From the NCBI GenBank assembly GCA_037447655.1, contig JBBHKE010002698.1:360782-424781 (forward strand): 64,000 nt of DNA, in the 5' to 3' direction. Below the pieces are notes generated by a model that saw nothing but the letters and a program-made list of their open reading frames with translations, ran no database searches and was not told the DNA's origin. The stretch comes from Zygnema cylindricum. Its lineage: Eukaryota > Streptophyta > Zygnematophyceae > Zygnematales > Zygnemataceae. Positions 23,816-33,719 of this stretch are shown one piece after another (within the stretch, counting starts at the first letter, position 1; each line of letters opens with the position of its first letter). Both the position numbers and the translations under genes were made by a program.

Positions 23816-23853
23816 TGAGATTCACAGTTGGAGCTTTAAAAGCAGTTTCAGAG
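23816..23853 (+). pseudogene. L-type lectin exon B, 3' part
   Basis: Continues exon B after the retrotransposon: EIHSWSFKSSFR, then an AGAG/GTATGA donor at 23854. The exon ends in phase 1 as in the other lectin exons. Confidence 0.85.
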
Positions 23854-24350
23854 GTATGAATTAAAATTCATACTGAACATTAGTTTTAGCTTCCGGTTCC
23901 TTCTGCTTTTGAAGTCGTTCAATGCTGAACTTAATCTCACATTTGGTAGGTCGACGAATCTTAAATTTTGTTAGAAGAGATTAAAGATCCTTAATTGTCA
24001 GCTTTCATAAAGAAGTTGTATTATAAAGCTATAATTATCAATAATGCTTGTCTTTTGTGCAACAAAATTTAGCTAGGTTGTTGCAAAGTATCGCAATATG
24101 GTTCAAGCATTTTTAAAACATTGAATGCAAAGTTAATATTTAATATGAAATTATCACATTTAAGAATTTTATTTTGTTAGTCTAGTGCAAATTTATTGCC
24201 AACTTAAGTATCTTGCTCGCTTTGACTACTAGTGTAAATTTTTGTTTGAAACAATTAGAAAAAACAATTTTTTGATACCCATCATTTTTGACAACTGTAA
24301 AAACTTCAGCATTCTACATATATAATGCCATAAGCAAATCAAACATAGGG
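23854..24350 (+). other. Lectin-locus intron, interrupted by a retrotransposon
   Basis: Similar to the reverse strand downstream of the minus-strand lectin exons (about 32990 down to 32600), including words such as GCTGAACTTAATCTCACATT. It continues after the 24351-27422 element at 27428-27495. This shows the + and - lectin arrays share introns as well as exons. Confidence 0.7.
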
Positions 24351-25320
24351 TGCAACTGTGAGACCTCCATAGGACCTCAGAGTAGGCAGCTTATACGAAG
24401 CCTCTAGGATAACCCTAACCTATTTGTCTTTCAGTAATAATAACTTCCACCTGGCAAACAAAAAACTCTAACCACCTTCACCAATGTAAAGATAAGACTC
24501 CCCTTAGTCAATAGCAAAAAGAATCTCTGAATTTGCTCCCTTGAGCAGTAAATTATGGAGGGTCAAAGTTGACTTTTTGTACAGAAGCTCTCTGAGAGAG
24601 AGGGTCCTATCTAACAAATTTATCAAGTCCTATCTCTCTCTTAAACTCTATCTATTGACGTGCGGCACCAATCATATTACAATACCATACAGAAGGGTAC
24701 AGTTGCAGATGTACTTTATGTACAAACATTGTACGACATGACCAAAATGTCGACACGTGTCTTTTCTAGATTCGTTTCCGTAATCCCTGGAGATGCCAAA
24801 ATCTAATGTCGTGGTACCACGTGTCATCCGATGTGGCGGCGACCATAATCCGTTGAAATCTTCTTCCGCAATCTAGGCATTCTTTACGGCCGTCCGATTG
24901 AATGTCAATTTCAATCGTAGCCGTCATAAATAGTTGCGATGTATTTCTTTCGGTATCGAAACAAATGCGTGGTACTTATTTATTCTTTTTACTCAAAATC
25001 TGTACTTTTCATGACTGACTCTATGTATCTCGTATATAGTTGCCTTTAAATGAATTAGCATATATGATAACATTTATGTATTTATTACACACTATATTGT
25101 CGACCACTTATCCTAAACTAAATGGATGAGGCTACCGGCTACTGGTGGCATTACCTATCCTTAGTTACTAGGATCAAATCCTGTAGGCGACAGCTTACAT
25201 TTTAGTAAATAAACTACTTTACTACCCCGAAAATCTTTGGATAGTATAGGCAACTATGGCACTAGCTTCCTCTCAACCTTCTCAGTGACTGCAACAAGTG
25301 TGAGGGTTGGAGAGAAAAGT
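24351..25320 (-). repeat. Truncated 3' LTR
   Basis: On the + strand it begins TGCAACTGTGAGACC, the reverse of the LTR end. It aligns to the 5' LTR until about 25320, where gag sequence takes over. Confidence 0.85.
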
Positions 25321-26394
25321 ACCTCGTTTGTCGCTTCCAACTCCTCATCCAATAAGAGCTCATCGTCCTTGTCATCGGATTCCACCTCATGTACCTATGT
25401 CTCAAGGGCCTTTTTCTTTCCTCTCGGGGTTCCACCGGTTTGCCCCTCTTTTAACCGAAGCTTGGTTAGCTTAGGGCACTCCGCCATATAGTGCCCTGGT
25501 TTCTAACATAAATGACATTAACACTTGGGAGCCCTTGGTCGGAACTCGTCGGTCTGATTTTTCTGCTCCCCCCCTCCGTAATTTCGGACTGGTCTCCGAG
25601 AATCCTTGTTCCTCCAATCGGTCCCAACTGCCAAGGCTTGCCCACTCTTTCCTCATTTTCGGATCTAAATTGTATTCTCGCGAACGAGAATCATACCTAC
25701 CACTAAGTTCCATATCTACCTTGAGTCCGGCAAGTCTTGCACACGGTTGACTATGTTCTCGAACTCATCGCATAACTTCAATTGTAGACAGTTAACCTTT
25801 TCTTTTTCACTAAAATCTTTTCCAACACTCTCTAGCTCCATGAAAAGTGTAGCAAGCTCGTTGGAAAAGTCTAACATCTTCCCCCTTTTGTATACATACT
25901 CCTTAACTTTCTAATCAGCCAACTATTGTTGCTGAATCGTACCAGTTCGGTACATCTCTATGAGAGCCATCCAAAGATCGGATGCCTTTTCTTCTTGCAA
26001 ATGAGGACATGCAAGTCCTTGAGTAAGATGACGGATGATGAAGTGATTTGCTGCCATATTGATGAAGTCCCAGGCATGAGTATCATTCTCCTCGTTCCTC
26101 AGAATAGGTGACATGAATGCCGAACCAGTTGCTATTGGTGTGGTTGTCTCCTTCTCCTTTCCTTTGTCTACCACCTCTCTTTCCTTTGTCTCCTCCATTG
26201 AAGTTAGATCAGCATCTCTAGTGAATTTGCCTCTTGTAAACCCTGGAGGTAGCCCAAGACTGGATGTACGCCTCACCCGTCCACTCACTATCCCCGAAAA
26301 CCATTTCTCACATAGAGCTCTTGTCATCATACTTTCCGAGTATATGAAGCTAGCTCCATTGAATATCCGCACCCTAGATGGTGGGCCCATAACC
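25321..26394 (-). pseudogene. Family 2 gag, 3'-truncated
   Basis: Reads VMGPPSRVRIFNGASFIYSE from the PBS, then ALCEKWFSGIVSGRV, a charged Lys/Glu segment, and LTQGLACPHLQEEKASDLWM to a stop near 25923. In shifted frames a knuckle remnant follows (KPGHYMAECPKLTKLRLKEG), then an acidic tail that ends at the deletion junction. The ATG of VMGPPS lies in the primer-binding site. Confidence 0.85.
26381..26394 (-). promoter_or_regulatory. Half-tRNA primer-binding site
   Basis: Reads GGTTATGGGCCCAC on the minus strand, directly after the LTR end. It is complementary to the anticodon arm of plant-type initiator tRNA-Met (anticodon CAU), not to the 3' CCA end. Confidence 0.82.
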
Positions 26395-27422
26395 AGCAAC
26401 TCTGAGACAGCTCACACGAAGCCTCTAGGATAACCCTGACCCCTTTGTCTTTCAGCACGAATAACAGCCACCCTAGCAAACAAAAACTATGACCACCTTT
26501 ACCCTTTTGAATGCAAGAATCCCTTGAGTTAATAGCAAAAAGAATCTTTGAATTTTCTCCTTTGAGTAGGAAGTTATAGAGGGTCAAAGTTGACCTTTTG
26601 TATAGAAGCTCTCTAGGAGAGAGGGTCATTTCAACCAAAATTTTCTAAGTCCTATCTCTCTCTAAAACTCTATCTACTGACGTACGGTTCTAATCTTATT
26701 ACTGTACCGTACAAAAGGGTACAGCTGGCGGTGTACTTTATGTACAAACCTTGTATGACATGACCAAAATGTCGACACGTGTCTTTTTTGGATTCGTTTT
26801 CCGTAATCCCCGGAGATGTCGAAATCGAATGTCGTGGTGCCATGTGTCATCCGATGTGGTGGCGACCATAAACTGCCCAAATCTTCTTCTGCGATTTCGG
26901 TATTCTTTCCGGCTGTCCGATTGAATGCCGATTTCAATCGTAGCCGTTATAACTAGTTGCGATGAATTTGTTTCGCTATCAAAACAAATGCACGGTACTT
27001 ATTTATTATTCGTACTCGTAATCTGTATTTTTCATAAATGACTCTATGTATTCGTATATAGTTGCTGTTAAATGAATCAGCCTACATGTTAATGTTTATA
27101 TATTTATTGCACACTATATTGTCTACCACTAATTCTAGACTAAATCGATGAGGCTACTGGCTATCGGCGGCATTACCTATCCGTAGGTACTAGGATGAAA
27201 TCCTTTAGGCGAGAGCTTACATTTTAGTGAATAAACTACTTTACTACCGCGTAAATCACTGGATAGCATAGGCAGCCATGGCACTATCTTCCTCTCCAAT
27301 TTCTCTGTGACTGCAATAAGTGTGAGAGTTGGAGAGAGAAGTTAGAGACAGACTGCCTCAGCTTCTTTTTCTGCACTCTATTTTAGACCTATAAAATACT
27401 AAAAGAACTATCAATTTCTACA
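26395..27422 (-). repeat. 5' LTR of the pol-deleted element
   Basis: On the minus strand it starts TGTAGAAATTGATAG at 27422. A tRNA-like stretch read on the + strand (CTAAATCGATGAGGCTACTGG, then AGGATGAAATCC) lies near 27140-27205, antisense to the LTR. Confidence 0.85.
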
Positions 27423-27498
27423 TAGGGGTTAGGAATGAAAGAATGACCAATACCAGAGTGGTAAGTTTCATCTCTCAATTGTTCCATGCACAGGCTGG

Positions 27499-27574
27499 GT
27501 TGAGGTACACTAGCAAAATCTGGCGTGCATTTTCGTAACCCACCCAAACATACTTGGTGGATTGATTGAAATCT
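27499..27574 (-). pseudogene. L-type lectin exon fragment, inverted relative to the flanking intron
   Basis: The minus strand encodes FNQSTKYVWVGYENARQILL and VYLN, matching the second half of lectin exons C and D. To its left is plus-oriented lectin intron, so the junction near 27498 is an inversion or recombination breakpoint between the two lectin arrays. Confidence 0.8.
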
Positions 27575-27710
27575 GATTGCATCAGTGGTAAGGACTCGAC
27601 TCATTTGCTCCAATTGTAGTTGATGATGTCTTTGTTGTTGTCTTTGGTGCTCCCTTTTTTGCCTGTAAATTTTTGAGTGTTTGGACTTCCCATTAATGTC
27701 ACACCTGTGG

Positions 27711-27938
27711 AAGTGTGGATGTCTTGCTTTGTCTATCTGGTTCCTCCACTCTGTCTCCTTTTGTTCTCTCTTTGCTCCTCCATGCGCTACCATTTTATAC
27801 CTTTTTCGCTAGATTCTACTTCTGACCTCCTGTGTAGATGTCTTGCTTTGTTTGTCTGGTTACTCCACTCTGTCTCTCTTTTTTCTCTCTTTGCTCCTCC
27901 ATGCGCTACCATTTTTTACCTTTTTTGTTAGATTCTGC
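27711..27938. repeat. Imperfect tandem repeat, two units of about 110 bp
   Basis: GATGTCTTGCTTTG...CTCCATGCGCTACC...AGATTCT occurs at about 27717-27820 and 27837-27938, with scattered substitutions. Confidence 0.75.
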
Positions 27939-29208
27939 TATCGACCTCCTAGTCGGTTTCTGGCTTCCGTTTCGCAGATCGACGCTTACGGCATTGTTGA
28001 TGTGATACTTGAACATGATCGCCTGACCTGTTATCATAGCCCCATGGCAACATCTGTTTGAGTGCCCCCGCACTTCCACGGACTTCGATGCCAATAGATC
28101 GGTGAGTGTTCACACCTTTGCTTGTGAGGGTTTTCGCGGTGTGCTCGGTCTCTGAATCACTTCTACCCCTGTCTACGTTGTTGTCGACCTTTTTCTCTAG
28201 AATTTTGTTACTTAATTTTTTGCCTTGGACTGTGATCTGTCCAATTTCTGTTTTGAACTTTGTCCAATTTCTGTTTTGAACTTTGTCCAATTTCTGTTTT
28301 GAACTTTTCTGTTCCTCTTTTACACTTTTCCAATGTTTAGATTTTTCCAAAGTTTGGCCTTGCTTTCCAAATGACAAGTCATTACATTCTGATGCCCTTG
28401 AGAGTTCTAATTCCTTGCGGGAATCCGAATGTGGAGGTGGAGTTGGTGAGACCATATTGTTTTGCGTCTCTCCGAATCAGTGGAGCTACAGATTGCATGT
28501 CACTCGTTGCCAGCAATTTCTTAATCCTGCACCTTATGTTCGGTAAGCAATTCCTCCCGGATCTGTGGTGATCTGATTAAGTTCTATGGTAATCTGATGA
28601 AGTTCTAAGATGATCTGTTTGACGGAGTTTGGTGTGCAATCGCCTTCATTTGTTTTAAATTTTTGTTGAGATTCGGATTTGCCTTGGTCAAAATTCTAGC
28701 GTCTTGGCTGTCTCCCCTTTCCGTGTGCATACTCTATGCACGCATCAAGTTTAGCTCCTCCTTGTGATTGAGGCGAGCCTTCTCCTTCCTTTGATTGTCA
28801 CCTGTTAGTGACTGTTCGACCCTACCTTCTCCGTTTGTTCCGTTTGTTCCAGTTGCTGGCAAAAAGTCGGAGCCATCTTCATGTTGCAGGTGAAACATTG
28901 GAGCCATCAAGTTTAGCTCCATATTAAAGCCATCAAGTTTAGCTCCTCCCTGTGATTCAGGCGAGGCCTCTTCTTTTTTTGATTGTCACCTGTTTGTGCC
29001 TATTTGATTGTGACATCTCTTTTTGTTCCTGGTGCAAGTGAAACATTGAGCCATCAAAGTTTGTGACTTGTGACACATTTGTGGTGTTGGATGCGATCTT
29101 TAGCAACACCTCCACCACTTCGTTCCACTCCCATCAGTCCAAATTCAGCTCCTCAAAACATATGAGGATATTCAAAAATTGTGTCAATATTGAGAGGATT
29201 AGCCAACA

Positions 29209-29650
29209 GATCTCTGAGAAGGCTCCGCATGCTATCTTTGCTTGGTCTAGTCGGTTATAAAAGTGAGTGATTTATAATTCGATGGAAGTTCCATCTTTAA
29301 AAAAGGTTTGAAAGATGATCTTCGTTAGTTTTATCTTTCTAACAAAAGAAGCTTTGGGTATGACATACTCTTGTGTGTGATCTGTGGTTGAGATGTGTTT
29401 GTCGTCCACCTCCACATGAGGTGAGCTCACTGACTTTTCCTCCTTTGTTTCTTTTGGCCATATCGCATTTCTGACATGATCCCGCGTGATCTCTTTTTGA
29501 CATAAAGTTTGGTCTTCTGTCTCCGAGATTTGGATCTCTGAGAAGGCTCCGCGTGCTATCTTTGCTTGGTCTAATCAGTTACAAAAGTGAGTGATTTATA
29601 ATTCGATGGAAGTTCCATCTTTAAAAAAGGTTTGAAAGATGATCTTCGTT
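29209..29650. repeat. 118-bp direct repeat, 324 bp apart
   Basis: 29209-29326 and 29533-29650 share GATCTCTGAGAAGGCTCCGC through GAAAGATGATCTTCGTTA with about four differences. Confidence 0.85.
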
Positions 29651-29777
29651 ATGGACTCACTTATCGGATTCGCCTGCGCTCGACTCCTCCACTGAAAAGA
29701 CACTAAAGACACACGGGGCACCACTCGCGACTCCTTCACTGAAGGGACACTGAAACACATGCAGGGCACCACTCGCA

Positions 29778-29791
29778 GTGGGCCCATAACC
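29778..29791 (-). promoter_or_regulatory. Half-tRNA primer-site match without a recognised LTR
   Basis: GGTTATGGGCCCAC on the minus strand, preceded by ...AAAGTGAACA, a plausible LTR end (CA). The neighbouring sequence is not the family 2 LTR, so this may be another family using the same primer. Confidence 0.5.
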
Positions 29792-30472
29792 TGTTCACTT
29801 TAGGTAATCACTTAGGCCATTGGCCAAGAGTTACAGTAGACATGCCTAAAGTATACACTGGGAATGGTGGTTATATATGGCTCACGATATTTGTAGACAA
29901 TAGAGAGGGAGGTTAAAACAACTTTAAATAGATTTATAAAAGTAAGAAATACAATTGTCTCTTGGACGCTGTCTAAAATAAAAGTGGAGTCTCCTCTTAT
30001 GACTGAATGTCAATCTCGGATTGTGTACAAAGTGGTTTTCTGAATAAACGTCTATGCCTAATTAAATTGCTACAATGTGATGTTCGAGAGACCTCACCCT
30101 ATGCAAATTTATGTGCACTTCAATTGAATGATAAATGTGTGCACTTCGTGGTCCAATGCATGCATACAATTTTACAACTTCAGCCATTGGTGGCTGCGTC
30201 CCAAAATGTGTCAGTTTTCTATAAAAGCACTTGTCGTGAAATCTTCCCTGGATTTTGTATGATCTTATCTGTTCGTCCATACAACATTACCGCTCCGATT
30301 TTCATACACAATATCGGCCGAGATCGCATAAAAATCAACACAAGTTATTTTATGAATGACATTTGTCAACCATAAAATACAAAAATAAATGAAAATAGAT
30401 AAGCACGTAGTAATTACAAGCATGAATTGTTCACCTCCATTGGTAGGTTAGTCACCTAACTCCAAGATGATT
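29792..30472 (-). other. Intergenic or intron DNA with remnant of a lectin exon start
   Basis: The minus strand near 30370-30340 reads VDKCHS followed by decayed sequence, matching the stretch just before lectin exons C and D. The rest of that exon is not recognisable. 29792-30000 could be an LTR remnant. Confidence 0.4.
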
Positions 30473-30766
30473 TTATGATCCATACTGCCTAAAACCTTCC
30501 AAATACCCAGCGTTCACATAAATGAAATAAGGATTAAATCCAGTGAGATCATTTTGAGGTTGTGCAACATCTAGGCAAAGAGCATACGATGTCATAAAAA
30601 AGGAGAAAAAGACAAAAATCACGCCAAATGATAGGGCTCGATGAATTGTCAACCGAATTTGTGTTTGTAGGTTACTTAGAAGCTTTAAATTGACAGAAGA
30701 GGTCCTAAAAAAAATGATGCCCAAGTGTTTATCCTCATTGTGATCTTTTAATTGGAAAAAAAACAT
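30473..30766 (-). CDS. Small hydrophobic exon, possible signal-peptide exon (unit E)
   Basis: The minus-strand frame includes LSFGVIFVFFSFFMTSYALC, a strongly hydrophobic stretch, then LDVAQPQNDLTGFNPYFIYV. A paralogue with DVAQPQNNLTSFNPYLFY lies between lectin exons C and D. Both sit just upstream (minus strand) of a lectin exon or its remnant, so this is probably a first exon with a signal peptide for an extracellular lectin. The true start and donor are not determined; the lectin exon it would join is decayed. Confidence 0.4.
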   Translation of the reverse strand: MFFFQLKDHNEDKHLGIIFFRTSSVNLKLLSNLQTQIRLTIHRALSFGVIFVFFSFFMTSYALCLDVAQPQNDLTGFNPYFIYVNAGYLEGFRQYGS

Positions 30767-31344
30767 GTCGCGCCATCACCTAGGCTGTAAATGGAATAGT
30801 TGGGAGATGAAAAATATTTCTCTGGTAGCGGTCACACTTTGATCCGTTACCCCTATATTTGATTCCCCTATGACATTATATATTTTAGAATGTCAAAGTA
30901 TTTAAAGATGTCAAAAGTTACGGGTATCAAAAATTTGTTTTTTTTCATAGTTCAAACAAAAAGATCTATTAGTAGACAAAGTGAGCAAGATACACGAGGG
31001 TGAAATAAATTTGCAGTAGCCTGACAAAATAAAATTAACAAAAGTGATAATTTCATGTGAAACTTTAACTTCACATGCAATGTTGTAAGAATGCTTGAAC
31101 CATATAACACTACTTTGATAAAGCCTGGTTGAATTTATTGCACAAAAGACAAGCTTTATTGAAAAGTATAGCTTTATAATACTACTTCAACACTTGCTAG
31201 CCAACAATAAATGATCTTTGATTTCGTCCAACAAAATTTACCATTTGTTGAGCAACCAAATGTGAGATTAAGTTCAGCATAGGACTTCAAAAGCTGGAGG
31301 AAAAGGAGGCTAAACATAATGTTCAGTTCAAGTTTAATACATAC
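30767..31344 (-). other. Intron or intergenic DNA downstream of lectin exon C
   Basis: Begins on the minus strand with GTATGT at 31344. It is similar to the DNA downstream of lectin exon D and of exon B. No coding sequence recognised. Confidence 0.55.
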
Positions 31345-32070
31345 CTGTGAAACTGCTTTCAAAGCTCCAACTTTGAATCTCATGAGTGTCGAAACAGCCG
31401 CCAGTTCCAGCTGCGAATCCAACGTATGCTTGAGTAACTGTTTGGCATGCGGCACAGGCAGATGGCCTCAGCAACTCGCAAAGGGATTTTTTGTATGTAA
31501 GCAAAGGCGTCGCAGGTTTAGCATTCTTAGTGTTGAGGTACACTTGCAAAATCTGGTGTGCGCCATCGTAATTCACCCATGCATACTTGGTGGACTGATT
31601 GAAATCATCTAGAATAGTTGTTATGTTGTATGTCACTGCAGCAACAACAAAGTTTTCACGTATGCCCACGTATCTTCCCTCAGGATCGTCGTAGTTTACA
31701 TAGGTGTCAAAAACAATGCTAACACTACCCACGACAGGTTGACTAGTATACGCCAGTGCCATGAAATAACCATTCCCTCCTAATTTGGAAAAGTCTATGT
31801 TTGAGCCAAGAAAGGTGAAGGCAAAGCCATCGCCATGGCACGTTTTGTTGTCGTTGTAGTTGCGGAAAGAGAATTGCACGTTAAATGAAGCAGCTTCGCA
31901 CCCATTAGTGCGATTATTTCGGAGAAGAGGGACTGAATTTGTTAACAACGCTCGTCCTTCTTGGTAGCCACCATTTGTAAGTTGAAGTTGGGAGAAAAAA
32001 AGTCGAGATGATCCATAAAGGATAAAAATTTTCGGATCATTGAACTGCGTAAATGTGAATGTCGTGTTAT
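31345..32070 (-). CDS. L-type (legume-like) lectin exon C, intact
   Basis: 726 bp, open throughout, from a CATCAG acceptor to a CAG/GTATGT donor, phase 1 at both ends. It encodes NTTFTFTQFNDPKIFILYGS, SFNVQFSF, CHGDGFAFTFLGSN, SKLGGNGYFMALAY, then VSIVFDTYVNYDDPEGRYVGI, CELLRPSACAACQT and HEIQSWSFESSF. The carbohydrate-site triad of the family is visible: Asp in DGFAF, Gly in the GGNG loop, Asn in DTYVN. The Ca ligands Asp, Asn and Asp (FDTYVN..D) are kept, but the positions of the Mn ligands Glu and His are Val and Tyr. Eight or so Cys residues are unusual for plant legume lectins and suggest a secreted, disulphide-bonded protein. The frame stays open upstream to 32164 through a hydrophobic stretch that paralogue comparison suggests is intron. 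No kinase domain was found nearby. Confidence 0.8.
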
Positions 32071-32220
32071 CTGATGGATGACATTTGTCGACCATACAAA
32101 ACAAAAAGGAAGGAAAATGTATAAGCACAGAGTAATTGCAAGCATGAATGATTATTACAAGCATGCATGGTTCACCTTTAGTGGTGGGTCAATCACCCAA
32201 CTCCAAGATGATTTTATGGT

Positions 32221-32358
32221 CTATATTTCCTTAAACCTCCACAAATTCTCGACGCTCGCATAAAATAAATAAGGGTTAAAGCTTGTGAGATTATTTTGGG
32301 GTTGTGCAACATCAACACCAAGAGCATACACTGTTATACCAAAAGAAGAAAGTGTTAA
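32221..32358 (-). CDS. Small exon paralogous to unit E, possible first exon of lectin C
   Basis: The minus strand reads SSFGITVYALGVDVAQPQNN then LTSFNPYLFYASVENLWRF, parallel to the 30473-30766 exon. The upstream frame is closed by a stop, and the hydrophobic part is shorter. Likely a signal-peptide exon or its decayed copy. Confidence 0.35.
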   Translation of the reverse strand, partial: LTLSSFGITVYALGVDVAQPQNNLTSFNPYLFYASVENLWRFKEI

Positions 32359-32993
32359 ACATCATGCAAAATGACAAGGCTCAATAATTACTCAACCAAA
32401 TCTGTGTTTGTAGGTTATTTAATAAAAATAAAACGATAGAAGAGGTCCTAAGAAAAATTTTGCTTGAGTGTTGATCCTCATTGTGATCTTTAAATCAAAG
32501 AAAAACCATGTGGCACCATCACCCAACAGGAGCATGGAACAGTTGGGAGATGAAAATTATCCTCTTGGTTGTGTCACATTTTGTTGGCTAACCCCTATGT
32601 TTGATTCCCCAATGACAATATATATTTTACAATGCCGAAGTTTTTACGGCTGTCAAAAATAACGGGTATCAAAAATTTTCAAAAGTGATAATTTCATGTG
32701 AAAAATTAACTTCGCATGCAATGTTGTACAAATGTTTGAACCATATTACGTTACTTTGAAAAGGCCTGTTGAATTTATTCCACAAATGACAAGTTTTATT
32801 GAAAAGTATAGCTTTATTATACTAATCAAATTCAAGTTCATGCTAGCCGACAATCAATGATCTTTAATTTCTTCCAACAAAATTTAAGATTGGTTGACCG
32901 ACCGAATGTGAGATTAAGTTCAGCATTGAAGGACTTCAAAAGTTGGAGGAAAAGGAAGCTAAACATAATGTTCAGTATGAGCATAATACATAC

Positions 32994-33719
32994 CTGTGAA
33001 ACTGCTTTCAAAGCTCCAACTTTGAATCTCATGAGTGTCGAAACAACCGCCAGTTCCAGCTGCGAATCCAACGTATGCTTTAGTAACTGTTTGGCATGCG
33101 GCACAGGAAGATGGCCTCAGCAACTCGCAAAGTGATTTTTTGTATGTAAGCAAAGGCGTCGCCGGTTTAGCATTCTTAGTGTTGAGGTACACTTGCAAAA
33201 TCTGGCGTGCGCCATTGTAATTCACCCATGCATACTTGGTGGACTTATTGAAATCATCTAAAATAGCTGTTATGTTATATGTCACTGCGGCAACAACAAA
33301 GTTTTCACGTATGCCCACGTATCTCCCCTTAGGATCGTCGGAGTTTACAAAGGTGTCAAAAACAATGCTAACACTACCCACGACAGGTTGACCTGTATAC
33401 GCCAGTGCCATGAAATATCCATTCCCTCCCAGTTTGGAAAAGTCTATGTTTGAGCCAAGAATGGTGAAGGCAAAGCCATCGCCATGGCATGTTTTGTTGT
33501 CGTTGTAGTTGCGGAAAGAGAATTGCACGTTAAATGAAGCAGCTTCGCACCCATTAGTGTGATTTTTTCGGAGGAGAGGGACTGAATTTGTGAACAACGC
33601 TCGTCCTTTTTGGTACCTGCCATTTGTAAGTTGAAGTTGGGAGGAAACAAGTCGAGATGATCCATAAAGGATAAACTTTTTCGGATCACCAAATTGCGTA
33701 AATGTGAATGTCGTGTTAT
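32994..33719 (-). CDS. L-type (legume-like) lectin exon D, intact
   Basis: 726 bp, about 90 percent or more identical in protein to exon C by eye, with the same acceptor string (CATCAG) and donor (CAG/GTATGT) and phase 1 borders. It encodes NTTFTFTQFGDPKKFILYGS, CHGDGFAFTILGSN, SKLGGNGYFMALAY, SIVFDTFVNSDDPKGRYVGI, CELLRPSSCAACQT and HEIQSWSFESSF. The binding-site Asp-Gly-Asn triad is kept; the aromatic of DTY is Phe here, and the Mn-ligand positions are Val and Tyr. Start-to-start distance to exon C is 1649 bp, and introns are also alike, so C and D are tandem duplicates. An extracellular glycan-binding role is inferred from the fold family. Confidence 0.8.

Larger units (their letters stand above)
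24351..27422 (-). mobile_element. Family 2 copia with pol deleted, TAGGG duplication
   Basis: A minus-strand element: 5' LTR 26395-27422, PBS 26381-26394, gag 25321-26394, truncated 3' LTR 24351-25320. The exact duplication TAGGG flanks it (24346-24350 and 27423-27427). All of pol and about 100 bp of the 3' LTR start are lost in one deletion ending at 25320. Confidence 0.88.
27575..29777. other. Unclassified internal region of a possible non-autonomous retroelement
   Basis: No known domain. A 168-codon minus-strand ORF (28455-27949) is charged and contains near-repeats of a TGTCCAATTTCTGTTTTGAAC 24-mer (28247-28305). Other repeats include CATCAAGTTTAGCTCC (28744, 28908, 28932), two 50-bp units at about 29685-29775, and the larger repeats listed separately. 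It ends at a primer-site match (29778-29791) on the minus strand, which suggests a retroelement internal region that does not encode pol. Confidence 0.4.

Noticed and set aside
27949-28455. 168-codon minus-strand ORF as a host gene
   Set aside because: Charged, repeat-derived sequence (near-repeats of a 24-mer), no recognisable domain or conserved copy in the window.
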